From: Deltaproteobacteria bacterium
GTDB lineage: Bacteria; SAR324; NAC60-12
NCBI GenBank assembly: GCA_002716165.1
Contig: PAZT01000040.1
Coordinates: 1 to 25,443 of the forward strand
Direction of reading: 5' to 3'
Length of the DNA stretch: 25,443 nt
The notes under the pieces were generated by a model, which searched no databases, was not told where the DNA came from, and was given only the letters and a program-made list of their open reading frames with translations. This document shows, piece after piece, positions 8,691 through 17,964 of the stretch (positions are counted from its first letter, which is position 1; each line of letters begins with the position of its first letter). The translations under genes and the position numbers were made by a program.

Positions 8691-10076
8691 TTACACTGTT
8701 TTGGAAAAACTAATACTGCTGCTTTCTTTAAGGTATCTGTCAAATGGCATGACAATATTTCTTGTAAACAAGGCACCAACAGGTGTTAATGTAATTTTTT
8801 TTGAATCAAGTTGCACTAAACCTTCCTCTGCAAACTTTTCAAGATCAAGCCAAGCATTATTAAAATGATCCCTGAAACTAATTTTATACCTATTTTCAAA
8901 ATCAGGAATAGATATTTCTCCATGGCACATCAGAGTCTCAATAACTTCTCTTCGTAGTTGATCTTCTTTATCTAGTTTTATTCTTCTGTGTGGATTAAGA
9001 GTTTTGTTATAAGCTTCATTTATGTATTGATGAAGATCTTTGTCGTTTTGCCAGTAACTGCCTCCAAAATCTGAAATAGCCGATACTCCCACTCCAATTT
9101 GAGCCATGTTATGAAGAGTAGTATAGCCCATGAAATTTCTGTGAAGTGTTCTTTTTTTTAAGGCAAGTGTGAGTTCGTCTTCCGGAAGAGCATAGTGATC
9201 CATACCTATCATGACATAACCAAGTTCTGTAAAAAAACGAATAGTTTCCAGATAAATTTTAATTTTCTCTTCAGGAACAGGTAAATCTTTTTCTTTGATG
9301 GCTTTTTTATGAGTTTTGAACATACCTGGTAGATAAGCGAAGCTATATATTGCAAGACGATCAGGGCGCATTTCCCCCACTTCATTGAGAGTTTTACAAA
9401 AGCCTTGATAGGTCTGAAGTGGAAGACCATAAACCAAATCAAGATTGATAGAAGTATAGCCAATACTCCTAGAATTATTAATAGTATCCCATGATTGCCT
9501 TGATGTTTGATTACGGTTGATAGCCATTTGAACATCGCTATTCAAGTCCTGTACACCAAAACTTACTCTCCTGAACCCTAGTTTGTAGAGTGTTTCAAGA
9601 TGATCTAGATTAGTTACACGGGGATCAGCTTCAAATGCTAGTTCACTGTTCTCCTGCAATTCAAATCTGGAAGTGATTTTATTTATAAATCCTTCTAGTT
9701 GTTCGTGATTAAAGAAGGTCGGAGTACCTCCGCCCAGATGAATTTGAGCAAGTTTTTTACGTGACCTCATAATTCTCGCAATTTCTTCAATTTCTTTACA
9801 AAGTGCAGACAAATAATCATCCGTAATTTTTCTATTGCTGGTGATAAATTTGTTGCATCCACAAAATGTACATAATTGTCTGCAAAAGGGTAAATGGACA
9901 TAAAGTGATATTGGTCTATCTTTTATACTTTCCTCTTGGAGGCACTGAATATATTCTTCATGGAAATGTCCTTTATCCCAAATAGGTACGGTAGGATAAC
10001 TTGTATAGCGTGGTCCTGGCCGGTTATAGCGCTGGATCATTTCAGGAGTAACATCATTTAATTTTGAAATTGACAT
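8691..10076 (-). CDS. hemN: Oxygen-independent coproporphyrinogen III dehydrogenase
   Basis: Radical-SAM enzyme that decarboxylates two propionates of coproporphyrinogen III to give protoporphyrinogen IX in heme synthesis without oxygen. From the ATG at 10076 the protein has 461 residues, close to 457 for E. coli HemN. The N-terminal RYNRPGPRYTSYPT block is the trademark of true HemN rather than HemW-like relatives. The cluster motif CRQLCTFCGC gives C65, C69, C72 and C74, the same spacing as in HemN. Then come the SAM-binding GGGTPTFF (115-122), FEADPR and RVSFGVQD (about 170-177), and GLPLQT. The C-terminal HemN domain (about 365-450) is complete. A TTG 18 codons upstream could extend it, but neither start has a good ribosome site. 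It is on the same strand as znuCB upstream, about 230 bp apart with a hairpin between, so probably a separate unit. Confidence 0.95.
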   Translation of the reverse strand: MSISKLNDVTPEMIQRYNRPGPRYTSYPTVPIWDKGHFHEEYIQCLQEESIKDRPISLYVHLPFCRQLCTFCGCNKFITSNRKITDDYLSALCKEIEEIARIMRSRKKLAQIHLGGGTPTFFNHEQLEGFINKITSRFELQENSELAFEADPRVTNLDHLETLYKLGFRRVSFGVQDLNSDVQMAINRNQTSRQSWDTINNSRSIGYTSINLDLVYGLPLQTYQGFCKTLNEVGEMRPDRLAIYSFAYLPGMFKTHKKAIKEKDLPVPEEKIKIYLETIRFFTELGYVMIGMDHYALPEDELTLALKKRTLHRNFMGYTTLHNMAQIGVGVSAISDFGGSYWQNDKDLHQYINEAYNKTLNPHRRIKLDKEDQLRREVIETLMCHGEISIPDFENRYKISFRDHFNNAWLDLEKFAEEGLVQLDSKKITLTPVGALFTRNIVMPFDRYLKESSSISFSKTV

Positions 10077-10270
10077 ATTTAATTTGCTGACCTGATTTGT
10101 TTGGTTAATTTCAATTTGCAAAATTGACAAAACAATCTAAATAATTATTTTGTAGTTTGTAACACTAATCTAAAATTTTTTATATATATTTAAAATATAT
10201 AAATATTCTCGCCAAATTTAAATCAAACGTCCATTTACATTAAAATAATTTTATTCTTAAACTGGAATAA

Positions 10271-10301
10271 TAATCCGAATTCAACGGAAACCATCGGATT
10301 A
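10271..10301 (-). terminator. Possible weak terminator hairpin downstream of znuB
   Basis: The arms TAATCCGA (10271-10278) and TCGGATTA (10294-10301) form a perfect 8-bp stem with a 15-nt loop just past the znuB stop. On the minus strand the stem is followed by TTATTATTCC, which is only moderately U-rich. It could end znuCB transcription or stabilise the mRNA end. It could also be an operator upstream of hemN. Confidence 0.4.
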
Positions 10302-10307
10302 AAATAA

Positions 10308-11111
10308 TTAATATTTGAATTGCTTGAAAGGTAAAATTTGAACTGCAAAAAAAAACAAAACTGCAGCAATTACTATTGAAGGTCCTGAAGGTGTGTCAAA
10401 ATAAAGAGAGGTAAATAATCCTAGTATAACTGAAGATATCCCTATTAATGCTCCTCCTAATGCCATTTGTTCTGGTGTGTTACTGAAACTTCTTGCTGCT
10501 GAAACAGGTATAATCAAGAGAGATGTAACTAGCAAGATCCCAATAATTTTCATGGACAAAGCTATTACTGCTGCTATAAGTAACATGAAAAGAAGTTGTA
10601 CTACTAATACGGAAATTCCTTCAGCCTGAGCAAGTTCACTATCAAACGTAATTGCAAGTAAGGGTCGCCATAGCATAAGTAATATAACCAAAATTAAAAT
10701 ACCACCACCATATATCCAATAAAGATCAATTAGACTAACTGCAAGGATATCTCCAAATAAATATCCCATCAAATCAATTCTTATCCAGGCCATTAGACTA
10801 ATTATTAGAACACCCATCGCAAGAGAAGCGTGAGAAAGAGTACCTAATACTGCATCATTGGTAAGCATTTTTTGTCTTTGAAAGAAGAATAAAATTAATG
10901 CTACTACCAGTGCCACTGCAAAAACACCTATCATGAGGTCTATATTGAGGAAAAAACCGAGAGCAATGCCGAGAAGCGCTGAATGAGCCATAGTGTCCCC
11001 TAAATACGACATTCTTCGCCAAACTACAAAACAACCTAGGGGCCCTGCTAGAACAGCAACTCCTAAACCTGCGATGATTGCACGCCAAAAAAAATCGTCT
11101 AACAAAGTCAT
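10308..11111 (-). CDS. znuB: Zinc ABC transporter permease
   Basis: Inner-membrane permease of the ZnuABC high-affinity zinc importer (ABC-3 family), 267 residues, normal length. The opening FFWRAIIAGLGVAVLAGPLGCFVVWRRMSYLGDTMAHSALLGIALG is the classic ZnuB/MntB start. The rest is a run of about eight hydrophobic segments, with the conserved KIIGILLVTSLLIIPVSAARSFSNTPEQM block (about 188-215) that includes the loop contacting the ATPase. It starts 11 bp after the znuC stop, so the two are co-transcribed. Manganese or iron permeases of the same family look alike; the neighbouring znuA with its cysteine pair favours zinc. Confidence 0.92.
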   Translation of the reverse strand: MTLLDDFFWRAIIAGLGVAVLAGPLGCFVVWRRMSYLGDTMAHSALLGIALGFFLNIDLMIGVFAVALVVALILFFFQRQKMLTNDAVLGTLSHASLAMGVLIISLMAWIRIDLMGYLFGDILAVSLIDLYWIYGGGILILVILLMLWRPLLAITFDSELAQAEGISVLVVQLLFMLLIAAVIALSMKIIGILLVTSLLIIPVSAARSFSNTPEQMALGGALIGISSVILGLFTSLYFDTPSGPSIVIAAVLFFFAVQILPFKQFKY

Positions 11112-11122
11112 GATTAAAACTT

Positions 11123-11902
11123 TTAAAATTTACCAGAAAAGTCGTGTTCATGGTCGTGGTGATGATTGTATATGGCCATCGAATTTGTTGTCTTTAGACC
11201 AAACATCCTTAAGTATTCTGGGTGCTGAGTTACATCTTTAGGCTTCCCTTCACAACAAATATGTTGATTTAAGCATAAAACTCTGTCTGTAGATGCCATT
11301 ACCACATGTAAATTATGGGAAACCATTAGTACTCCGCAACCAAGTTTTTTTCGCAGGTTCCCAATTAAGTTATATAATTCCGATTCCCCCATATAATCAA
11401 CTCCCTGAACAGGTTCATCAAGTACAAGTAACTCAGGATTTCTTAAAAGTGCTCTTGCTAGCATTACTCGTTGGTATTCTCCACCTGAGAGCTGAGAAAC
11501 TGGTTTATCTTTCAATGCTTTAACTCCTGTTTCATCAAGTGAAGCTTCAATTTGGATTTTGGAAAAATTTCCTGTCAGATTCATTAATCTTCTGACTGAA
11601 AGTGGAAGAACGGGGTTATAAACTGCTCTTTGTGGTAGGTATCCAATCCTTAGTTTTTGTTTACGAAATATTTTTCCTGAACTGACTGGAATAAGACCTA
11701 ATAGCAGGCGAAGTAAAGTTGTTTTACCAGCACCATTAGGCCCTATTACTGTTACAATTTCTTCTTTTGAAATATTGAGAGATATCCCAGATAGAATTTT
11801 TTTCTCTCCTATAAGAAAAGATAAGCTTTGAGATTTTATAAGAGTTTGGTTGCTGATTTCAAAGCCAATTTCATCTACATTATTATCAACAGTTGTTAAC
11901 AT
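11123..11902 (-). CDS. znuC: Zinc ABC transporter ATP-binding protein
   Basis: Cytoplasmic ATPase of the zinc importer, 259 residues. Motifs: Walker A GPNGAGKT (54-61), Q-loop near LPQRAVYNP (Q91), signature LSGGE (138-142), Walker B LLVLDEP (158-164) and H-loop histidine H196 in MVSHNLHV. The YLPQ.....LPLSVRRLM stretch is typical of ZnuC. Two oddities: about 20 extra N-terminal residues before the fold begins, and a histidine/acid-rich tail, YNHHHDHEHD (245-254), which may bind zinc. Its ATG shares a 96-bp gap with the divergent znuA, and znuB follows after 11 bp. Confidence 0.94.
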   Translation of the reverse strand: MLTTVDNNVDEIGFEISNQTLIKSQSLSFLIGEKKILSGISLNISKEEIVTVIGPNGAGKTTLLRLLLGLIPVSSGKIFRKQKLRIGYLPQRAVYNPVLPLSVRRLMNLTGNFSKIQIEASLDETGVKALKDKPVSQLSGGEYQRVMLARALLRNPELLVLDEPVQGVDYMGESELYNLIGNLRKKLGCGVLMVSHNLHVVMASTDRVLCLNQHICCEGKPKDVTQHPEYLRMFGLKTTNSMAIYNHHHDHEHDFSGKF

Positions 11903-11998
11903 TGACTAACTACAAAATTAGAATTACCTTACTTTAAATTACATTTTTAACACAGAGTCATTCTCAAATCAATTAAGTAAAATAATTCTGCAATTTAA
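11903..11998. promoter_or_regulatory. Divergent znuC/znuA promoter region
   Basis: This 96-bp gap must start transcription both ways. On the minus strand TTGATT (read from 11972 to 11967), 17 bp and TAAAAA (11949 to 11944) is a plausible znuC promoter. On the plus strand TAAAAT at 11978-11983 is a possible znuA -10 box with a poor -35. Zur control is expected from the family, but I see no palindrome resembling the Zur boxes known to me. Confidence 0.4.
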
Positions 11999-12943
11999 AT
12001 GAAAGTTCGATTTTACTTAGTAATTATTTCACTTCTGCTATTTTTTAGTCAGACGAATGCTGATTCAAATCTGAATGTTGTTGTTTCAATTAAACCTTAT
12101 CATTCACTTGTTTCAGGTATAATGTATGGTATTGCTAGTCCGAAACTGTTATTAAAAGGTAATTTATCTCCACATAACTATTCACTTAAACCAAGTGACG
12201 CTGAAAGATTGCAAAATGCTGATATTATTTTCTGGGGAGGAGAAAATTTAGAGGTTTTCTTGGTAAAGCCTTTAAGTTCATTGACTAAAAAAGCAAAGGT
12301 TGTTTCTGTATTTGAAATAAATGGATTAAAGCTGAAATATTTTAGACATTTAAACCATATGGGAAAATATGAAAATCATGAATCATACATTAGTAATATT
12401 TCAAATACTCAATATTTGGAACAGCAATCAACAGTAGATCCTCATCTATGGTTAGATCCTGAAAACGCAAAAATAATTACCAATAGAATAGTTAATGTTT
12501 TAAGTGAATTTGATCCTGAAAACGATAAAAAATACCAAATAAATGGAGAAAAGATTAATGTAAGATTAAATGAACTAGATAAAGAATTATCAGCAGAAAT
12601 GAGGGAAATATCTAATCGCACATATTTAGTTTTACATGATGCATATCAATATTATGAAAGTCGTTATAATTTGAAAAATGAAGGCTCAATAACGATTCAT
12701 TTGGATCACTTTATAGGTGTGAGCAGGTTAAGAAAAGTACAAAATATGATAAAAAAAAATGAAGTATTTTGTATTTTTGCAGAACCTCAGTATTCCCAAA
12801 AAATTATAGAGACTTTGATAAAAGGTACTTCTGTGAAAAAAGGGATTCTTGATCCGATAGGTTCAAACCTCTTACCTGGGCCAGAATTATATTTTGATTT
12901 AATGAAAAATTTAAGTATTTCACTAAAAGCCTGTCTTAATTGA
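11999..12943 (+). CDS. znuA: Periplasmic zinc-binding protein of the Znu importer
   Basis: Cluster A-I substrate-binding protein of the zinc importer, 314 residues, with an N-terminal signal peptide (MKVRFYLVIISLLLFFSQTNA). Metal ligands by pattern: H59 in SPHNYSLKPSDA, H149 in DPHLWLDP and H213 in LHDAYQYY; these are the three ZnuA histidines. C258 and C312 match the disulfide pair that separates ZnuA from manganese-binding relatives. The histidine-rich loop between the first two ligands is short here (H117, H120, H127 and nearby acids), much less than in enterobacterial ZnuA. The ATG has no clear ribosome site. It is divergent from znuCB, the usual arrangement in many proteobacteria. Confidence 0.92.
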   Translation: MKVRFYLVIISLLLFFSQTNADSNLNVVVSIKPYHSLVSGIMYGIASPKLLLKGNLSPHNYSLKPSDAERLQNADIIFWGGENLEVFLVKPLSSLTKKAKVVSVFEINGLKLKYFRHLNHMGKYENHESYISNISNTQYLEQQSTVDPHLWLDPENAKIITNRIVNVLSEFDPENDKKYQINGEKINVRLNELDKELSAEMREISNRTYLVLHDAYQYYESRYNLKNEGSITIHLDHFIGVSRLRKVQNMIKKNEVFCIFAEPQYSQKIIETLIKGTSVKKGILDPIGSNLLPGPELYFDLMKNLSISLKACLN

Positions 12944-13098
12944 TAAAATAATTTAGGGTTACTATTTTTCGTTATAGCTTTCATATTATTTCTTTATGTA
13001 TTAAAGAATTTATTGGCATTCAAACGAATTTTGTTTCAAAAATATAATTTTCATAACCCTCTTTATTATAAAATATATCTCGAAAAATATTTAAATAC

Positions 13099-16000
13099 AT
13101 GACTTTAGAATCAGATAAATCATTGTTTGATCAATATTCCACGCAATTCCTACGAGGTATGTCTGAAAGAATGTGTGATTCATTAAGTAAATCTCAATTG
13201 AATGAATTCCTTCAAGAACGGTTTTCATTTTTTAGGGAGGCTATTCGGAGAAGTGGTATGGTTCGAGTCATAAAACATAAAGTGCCAAAGTTTTTGCTAA
13301 CTGAAAAAAATCATAGCACCCTTGCTATAATCGAAATTGTATCTCCTGATGCCCCTTTTATTGTAGTCACAGTTGAAGCGTTGATGAGACAATTAAATTT
13401 ACTAATACTCTGCAAGCTCCATCCTATAATAGGTGTTGAGTTGACAGAAGTTAAGGAGTTAGAAAAAGTATTTTTACCACAACAGGATCTTGAAAAATAT
13501 GATCATCTTTATTTGGAAGTTGAGACAGAAGCTGAAAATACTACACTTAAACATTTTGAAACCAAGATTGCAGAACACATGCTGGCCATACAACTGATGA
13601 GAAATCATCATCAACAAATGTTCACAAATCTGGAATCAATGATTGAATTGATTCAAACTATTAATGTTGTTTCCTCTGAAACAAAAAATGAATGGTCAAA
13701 ACTCTGCGGTTGGTTGAAAAAAGATAACTATTCTGTAATGGGATATATCAAATTTATTTTAGAAGGTTCAAATTCAATAGAAACTATTAATACAATCGAG
13801 GATTCAGGACTAGGAATAATATCTCCAGTATATATAGATAAAATGACAAATAAGCTCTTAAATGTTTTAAGCGCGCACCTCTGGAAACGACGCCATTCAG
13901 AATTTCCTTTTTCCCTTGATAGGATTCTTTTTGAAAGCCCAGTATTAAGATTTGAAAATATGATGATGCTATGTATCAGAATTCCAGATGAAAAACTTGG
14001 TATGGTGGAACATATATTTCTTGGTCTGCTTAGGAGCAGTTCCCTCCATGTAAAAAATATTGAAACACCATTGATTCACCAGAAAATGCAATTTATATTT
14101 AAAAAATACAAAATGCTGGTTGACAGTTATGACTACAACGAAGTAGTTAGAATTTTTAGTGCAACTCCTAAAATCGAGCTTTTTCGTTCATCTAGGAAAG
14201 AGTTAATGGAGGTATGTGAAAACCTGCTCTCTATCAATAATCCCAACAGCATTCACTGTTTCAGAATAAATACAAGGATTACAAGCGTATTAAAACTCAT
14301 GATTGTGATGCCAAATTCTATGTTTATCGAAGAAACTATAGTTAAAATATTAACTTTTCTTAAATCACAAATTAACTATAAAAATTATGGCTATTTTGAG
14401 GCACGAGGTAGTGAAAAATCTCGTTTGCATATTGAATTTGAACTTAAAGTAGATATAAATGGAAACAATTTTGTACCTAATTTAAATATGCTTCAGTTTG
14501 AAAGTGAAATTAGTACTCAAATCAAGCCATGGGAATTACAGTTACTAGAACTTCTGCGCATCAATTATCCTGGTAGTGAAGGAATAAAGTTACATGAACG
14601 TTACCTTCCATTAATGCCTTCAGAGTATCGCGCAAGGGTTGATGCTGAAGAAGCTTTGGAAAATATTCAGTATATTGAGAGGCTTTCAGAACAAAATAAC
14701 ATACAATTCAATCTAAAACGTTTCACTGTTCCATCCTTCCTCAAGTCTGTTTCTCAATTATACATTTACAGTAGGGATAAAATTCATTTAATTGAAATCA
14801 TGCCTGTTCTGCAAAACCTTGGTCTTCATATTATAGATCAACTTACTACAAGAATAGGAAATGATCAAAAAACCATTGGATTTGTACAGTCTTTTCGTGT
14901 GGTGCGAAAAGACAGAGTTTTAATTGATGAGGTTAACTCCAAACCTTTTCTTGAAGCAATTGTAAAGAATTATTTTCAGAAAAAAACAGAAAACGACCCC
15001 TTAAATGCGCTTGCATTGCTGGCAAATTTAGATTGGCGTGAAATCAATGTGCTTCAACTTTATAGAAATTACTATTTGCAAATTAATGCTCCTTTGACTG
15101 CTGAAACGATAAACATGGTTTTGCTGAGACATCCTCAATGTTCACGTATACTGTTTGAAACTTTTCACACAAAATTTTCTCTAGAAACTTCATTGGGTAA
15201 TCTGGAAAATCGTCTAGAGTTGCTATTACCTGAGAAAAGAAAGGAATTCAATGAGAGTTTGGAAAATGTAAAACATGTAACAGATGATGAAGTTTTACGT
15301 AGTATATATGAATTGATTGAATATACTCTGCGTACCAACTTTTTCATCGCCAAGGGGAATGAAGACTCTGGAATTTCAATAAAACTAGATTCAGGTAAAA
15401 TTGCTCAGATGCCTGATCCTGTACCTTTCAGAGAAATGTATGTTCATGATTTGGGAATGCAGGGCATACATTTACGATTTGGTGCTGTTGCAAGAGGTGG
15501 ACTTCGTTGGTCTGATAGAGCTGATGATTTCAGAACAGAAATTTTGGGTTTAGTAAAAACACAGCAGACAAAAAATGTCGTAATTGTTCCAGTTGGTTCA
15601 AAGGGAGGGTTTGTATTAAAGAATACACCGTTAGACAGAGAAGAAGCTATTTTAGAATCAAAAAAACATTACAGACGTTTCATCACTGCAATGCTTGAAA
15701 TAACAGATAATATTGATGCGCAAGGAAAAATAAAATCACCAGATAAAGTTATTATCTATGATGATCCAGATCCATACCTAGTTGTTGCTCCAGACAAGGG
15801 TACTGCAAATTTTTCAGATATCGCAAATGAAGTTTCAGAAAAATCTGGATTTTGGCTGAGAGATGCTTTTGCTTCAGGAGGATCGATTGGTTATGATCAT
15901 AGAAAAGAAGGCATAACTGCTAGAGGATGTTGGGAATGCGTAAAATTACATTTCATAGAAATGGGTATAAATATTCAGACTTTGCCAACTAGAGTAATAG

Positions 16001-17946
16001 GAGTGGGAGATATGAGTGGGGATGTTTTTGGAAATGGAATGTTGCAAAGTAAAACTATTCAATTAAAGGCAGCTTTTAATCATATGCATATATTTCTAGA
16101 TCCTGAACCTGATCCTGAAATATCGTGGAATGAACGAAAACGACTTTTTGAAATGCAAGGTTCAACATGGAATGATTATTCAGATAATTTAATTAGTACA
16201 GGTGGAGGGGTTTATGAACGTAATGCAAAGTCAATTAAACTATCACCTGAAGTGAAAAAATTACTGGGTATTGATGAAGAAAAATTAAAAGGAACTGAAG
16301 TAGTACGCAAAATTTTACAAATGGATGTTGATTTATTATGGTTGGGAGGAATTGGGACTTTTATTAAGTCTGATTCAGAAAATGATTTTCATGTTGATGA
16401 TCAGGCAAACAATGAAGTAAGGATAAATGCATCAGAATGCAGGGTAAAAGTTATTGGTGAAGGTGCAAATTTAGGATTGACTCATTTGGCTCGAATTGAA
16501 CTTTCCAACAATGGAATTAGACTGAACTCGGACTCTGTTGATAACTCTGCAGGCGTAAATATGTCAGATTATGAAGTAAATCTTAAAATATTACTACAGC
16601 AGATGCTCAGAATGGGATATATAAATACAAAGCAGGAACGTGATGCCCTTTTAATCTCATCAACAAATGAAATTTCTGAATTAGTATTGGAAAATAACCG
16701 TGGACAGCATCGTCTAATTTCAATGGACAGTATCAGATCAAACTTAAATTTTCGATTGTTCCGCAAATTAATTTCACATCTTGAAGAAATAGGAATGAAT
16801 AAAAGAATTGAGAAAATTCCATCATGGTCTGAACTGAATCAGCTTGAAAATGCTAATATGCCCTTACCTCGTCCTGTTTTATGTGTCTTGATGGCTTATT
16901 CAAAAATGGAGGTTTTTGATGCTCTTAGTTCTACTGAAATTCCACTGGAGGATGAACTTACAAAATACTATTTAGAATATTTTCCAAAGTCAGTACGTCA
17001 TTATCTTGAAGAAAATATCATAGATCATCCTTTGAAAAAAGAAATCATTTCTACAGTACTTACAAACAGGATTACTAATCATGCTGGATCAACATTCATC
17101 TCTAGAATGGCCGATGGCACTGAACATAGTATTCCTGATGTTGTGCGCACGTATCTGGTAATTGAATCCAGTCTTGAGGCAGAAAAAATTCGTGAAAATT
17201 TATATTCTCTAAATGCTATTACAGAGAAAGAACGCTATGAAGTATTAATTGAATTGGAAGACGTAATAAAAACGCTGGTAAGAAATTTGCTTATTGGACA
17301 GGCATTCATTTCAGGATTTGGAAAAGTTGAGCAATACAAGGTTTTGTTAAAGGAACTGCTAAAGTATCAGTCAATCTCAAAGAATAATGTAGATTCAGAT
17401 TTAGTCCTTTCAGAAAATGTAAAAACTAAAGAATACAAAAAAAATTGTGAAGAAGAATCTTCATCGCTTTTATTTAATATAAGGGCATCATTAAAGCACT
17501 TGAGAATTGCTCCGTATGTCTTGCATCTTTGTTTGACTCAGGATTTGCAAGTCAAAATAGCTTATCAAATTGCAATTAGTATTGAACAGAAGTTTGGATT
17601 TGATTGGTTGAGGGAAAAACTTGTATCAATCGAGCCGCAAAATGACTGGGAATTAGAATACCAGGATATTCTGATTAGTACTCTAGATACTGGCAAATTA
17701 TTGTTGCTGAATGTTTTGCCTACTTCCTCTAAAATAGGTCACAATACTATACCTGATGCTTTATGGTTGATGAAAATACTAAATGAAAACTACTCGTCAC
17801 AGTTAAGCTCTTATTTTCATGCACTCGAACAATTACGTGCTGGTTCTTTAATCAGTTTGACTTCAATTTCTGTTATTCTAAGCAGACTTGATTTCCTAAA
17901 AAAAAACAAATCAGCAAATTTGCCTGATCATGCATCATTAAATTAA
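13099..17946 (+). CDS. gdhB: NAD-specific glutamate dehydrogenase, large (about 180 kDa) type
   Basis: Catabolic enzyme converting L-glutamate and NAD+ to 2-oxoglutarate, ammonium and NADH. The 1615 residues match the large NAD-GDH family (about 1600 residues) of alpha- and gammaproteobacteria and actinobacteria. The long N-terminal part (about 1-740) holds the ACT-like regulatory region. The catalytic part shows RGGLRWSDRADDFRTEILGL (about 799-818), PVGSKGGFV with lysine 835, the DDPDPYLVVAPDKGTANFSD block (about 892-910), AFASGGSIGYDHRKEGITARG (about 925-945), GVGDMSGDVFGNG (968-980) and VIGEGANLGLTH (about 1117-1128), all intact. A helical C-terminal domain completes it. No Shine-Dalgarno precedes the ATG. 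manC follows after 18 bp, suggesting one transcript. The symbol gdhB follows Pseudomonas usage. Confidence 0.95.
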   Translation: MTLESDKSLFDQYSTQFLRGMSERMCDSLSKSQLNEFLQERFSFFREAIRRSGMVRVIKHKVPKFLLTEKNHSTLAIIEIVSPDAPFIVVTVEALMRQLNLLILCKLHPIIGVELTEVKELEKVFLPQQDLEKYDHLYLEVETEAENTTLKHFETKIAEHMLAIQLMRNHHQQMFTNLESMIELIQTINVVSSETKNEWSKLCGWLKKDNYSVMGYIKFILEGSNSIETINTIEDSGLGIISPVYIDKMTNKLLNVLSAHLWKRRHSEFPFSLDRILFESPVLRFENMMMLCIRIPDEKLGMVEHIFLGLLRSSSLHVKNIETPLIHQKMQFIFKKYKMLVDSYDYNEVVRIFSATPKIELFRSSRKELMEVCENLLSINNPNSIHCFRINTRITSVLKLMIVMPNSMFIEETIVKILTFLKSQINYKNYGYFEARGSEKSRLHIEFELKVDINGNNFVPNLNMLQFESEISTQIKPWELQLLELLRINYPGSEGIKLHERYLPLMPSEYRARVDAEEALENIQYIERLSEQNNIQFNLKRFTVPSFLKSVSQLYIYSRDKIHLIEIMPVLQNLGLHIIDQLTTRIGNDQKTIGFVQSFRVVRKDRVLIDEVNSKPFLEAIVKNYFQKKTENDPLNALALLANLDWREINVLQLYRNYYLQINAPLTAETINMVLLRHPQCSRILFETFHTKFSLETSLGNLENRLELLLPEKRKEFNESLENVKHVTDDEVLRSIYELIEYTLRTNFFIAKGNEDSGISIKLDSGKIAQMPDPVPFREMYVHDLGMQGIHLRFGAVARGGLRWSDRADDFRTEILGLVKTQQTKNVVIVPVGSKGGFVLKNTPLDREEAILESKKHYRRFITAMLEITDNIDAQGKIKSPDKVIIYDDPDPYLVVAPDKGTANFSDIANEVSEKSGFWLRDAFASGGSIGYDHRKEGITARGCWECVKLHFIEMGINIQTLPTRVIGVGDMSGDVFGNGMLQSKTIQLKAAFNHMHIFLDPEPDPEISWNERKRLFEMQGSTWNDYSDNLISTGGGVYERNAKSIKLSPEVKKLLGIDEEKLKGTEVVRKILQMDVDLLWLGGIGTFIKSDSENDFHVDDQANNEVRINASECRVKVIGEGANLGLTHLARIELSNNGIRLNSDSVDNSAGVNMSDYEVNLKILLQQMLRMGYINTKQERDALLISSTNEISELVLENNRGQHRLISMDSIRSNLNFRLFRKLISHLEEIGMNKRIEKIPSWSELNQLENANMPLPRPVLCVLMAYSKMEVFDALSSTEIPLEDELTKYYLEYFPKSVRHYLEENIIDHPLKKEIISTVLTNRITNHAGSTFISRMADGTEHSIPDVVRTYLVIESSLEAEKIRENLYSLNAITEKERYEVLIELEDVIKTLVRNLLIGQAFISGFGKVEQYKVLLKELLKYQSISKNNVDSDLVLSENVKTKEYKKNCEEESSSLLFNIRASLKHLRIAPYVLHLCLTQDLQVKIAYQIAISIEQKFGFDWLREKLVSIEPQNDWELEYQDILISTLDTGKLLLLNVLPTSSKIGHNTIPDALWLMKILNENYSSQLSSYFHALEQLRAGSLISLTSISVILSRLDFLKKNKSANLPDHASLN

Positions 17947-17964
17947 TTTATAATTATTTTTTAT

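Noticed and set aside
12955..13060. AGGGTTA and TAACCCT arms between znuA and gdhB
   Set aside because: Seven bases matched over 92 bp of spacing; chance is a good explanation and there is no further structure.
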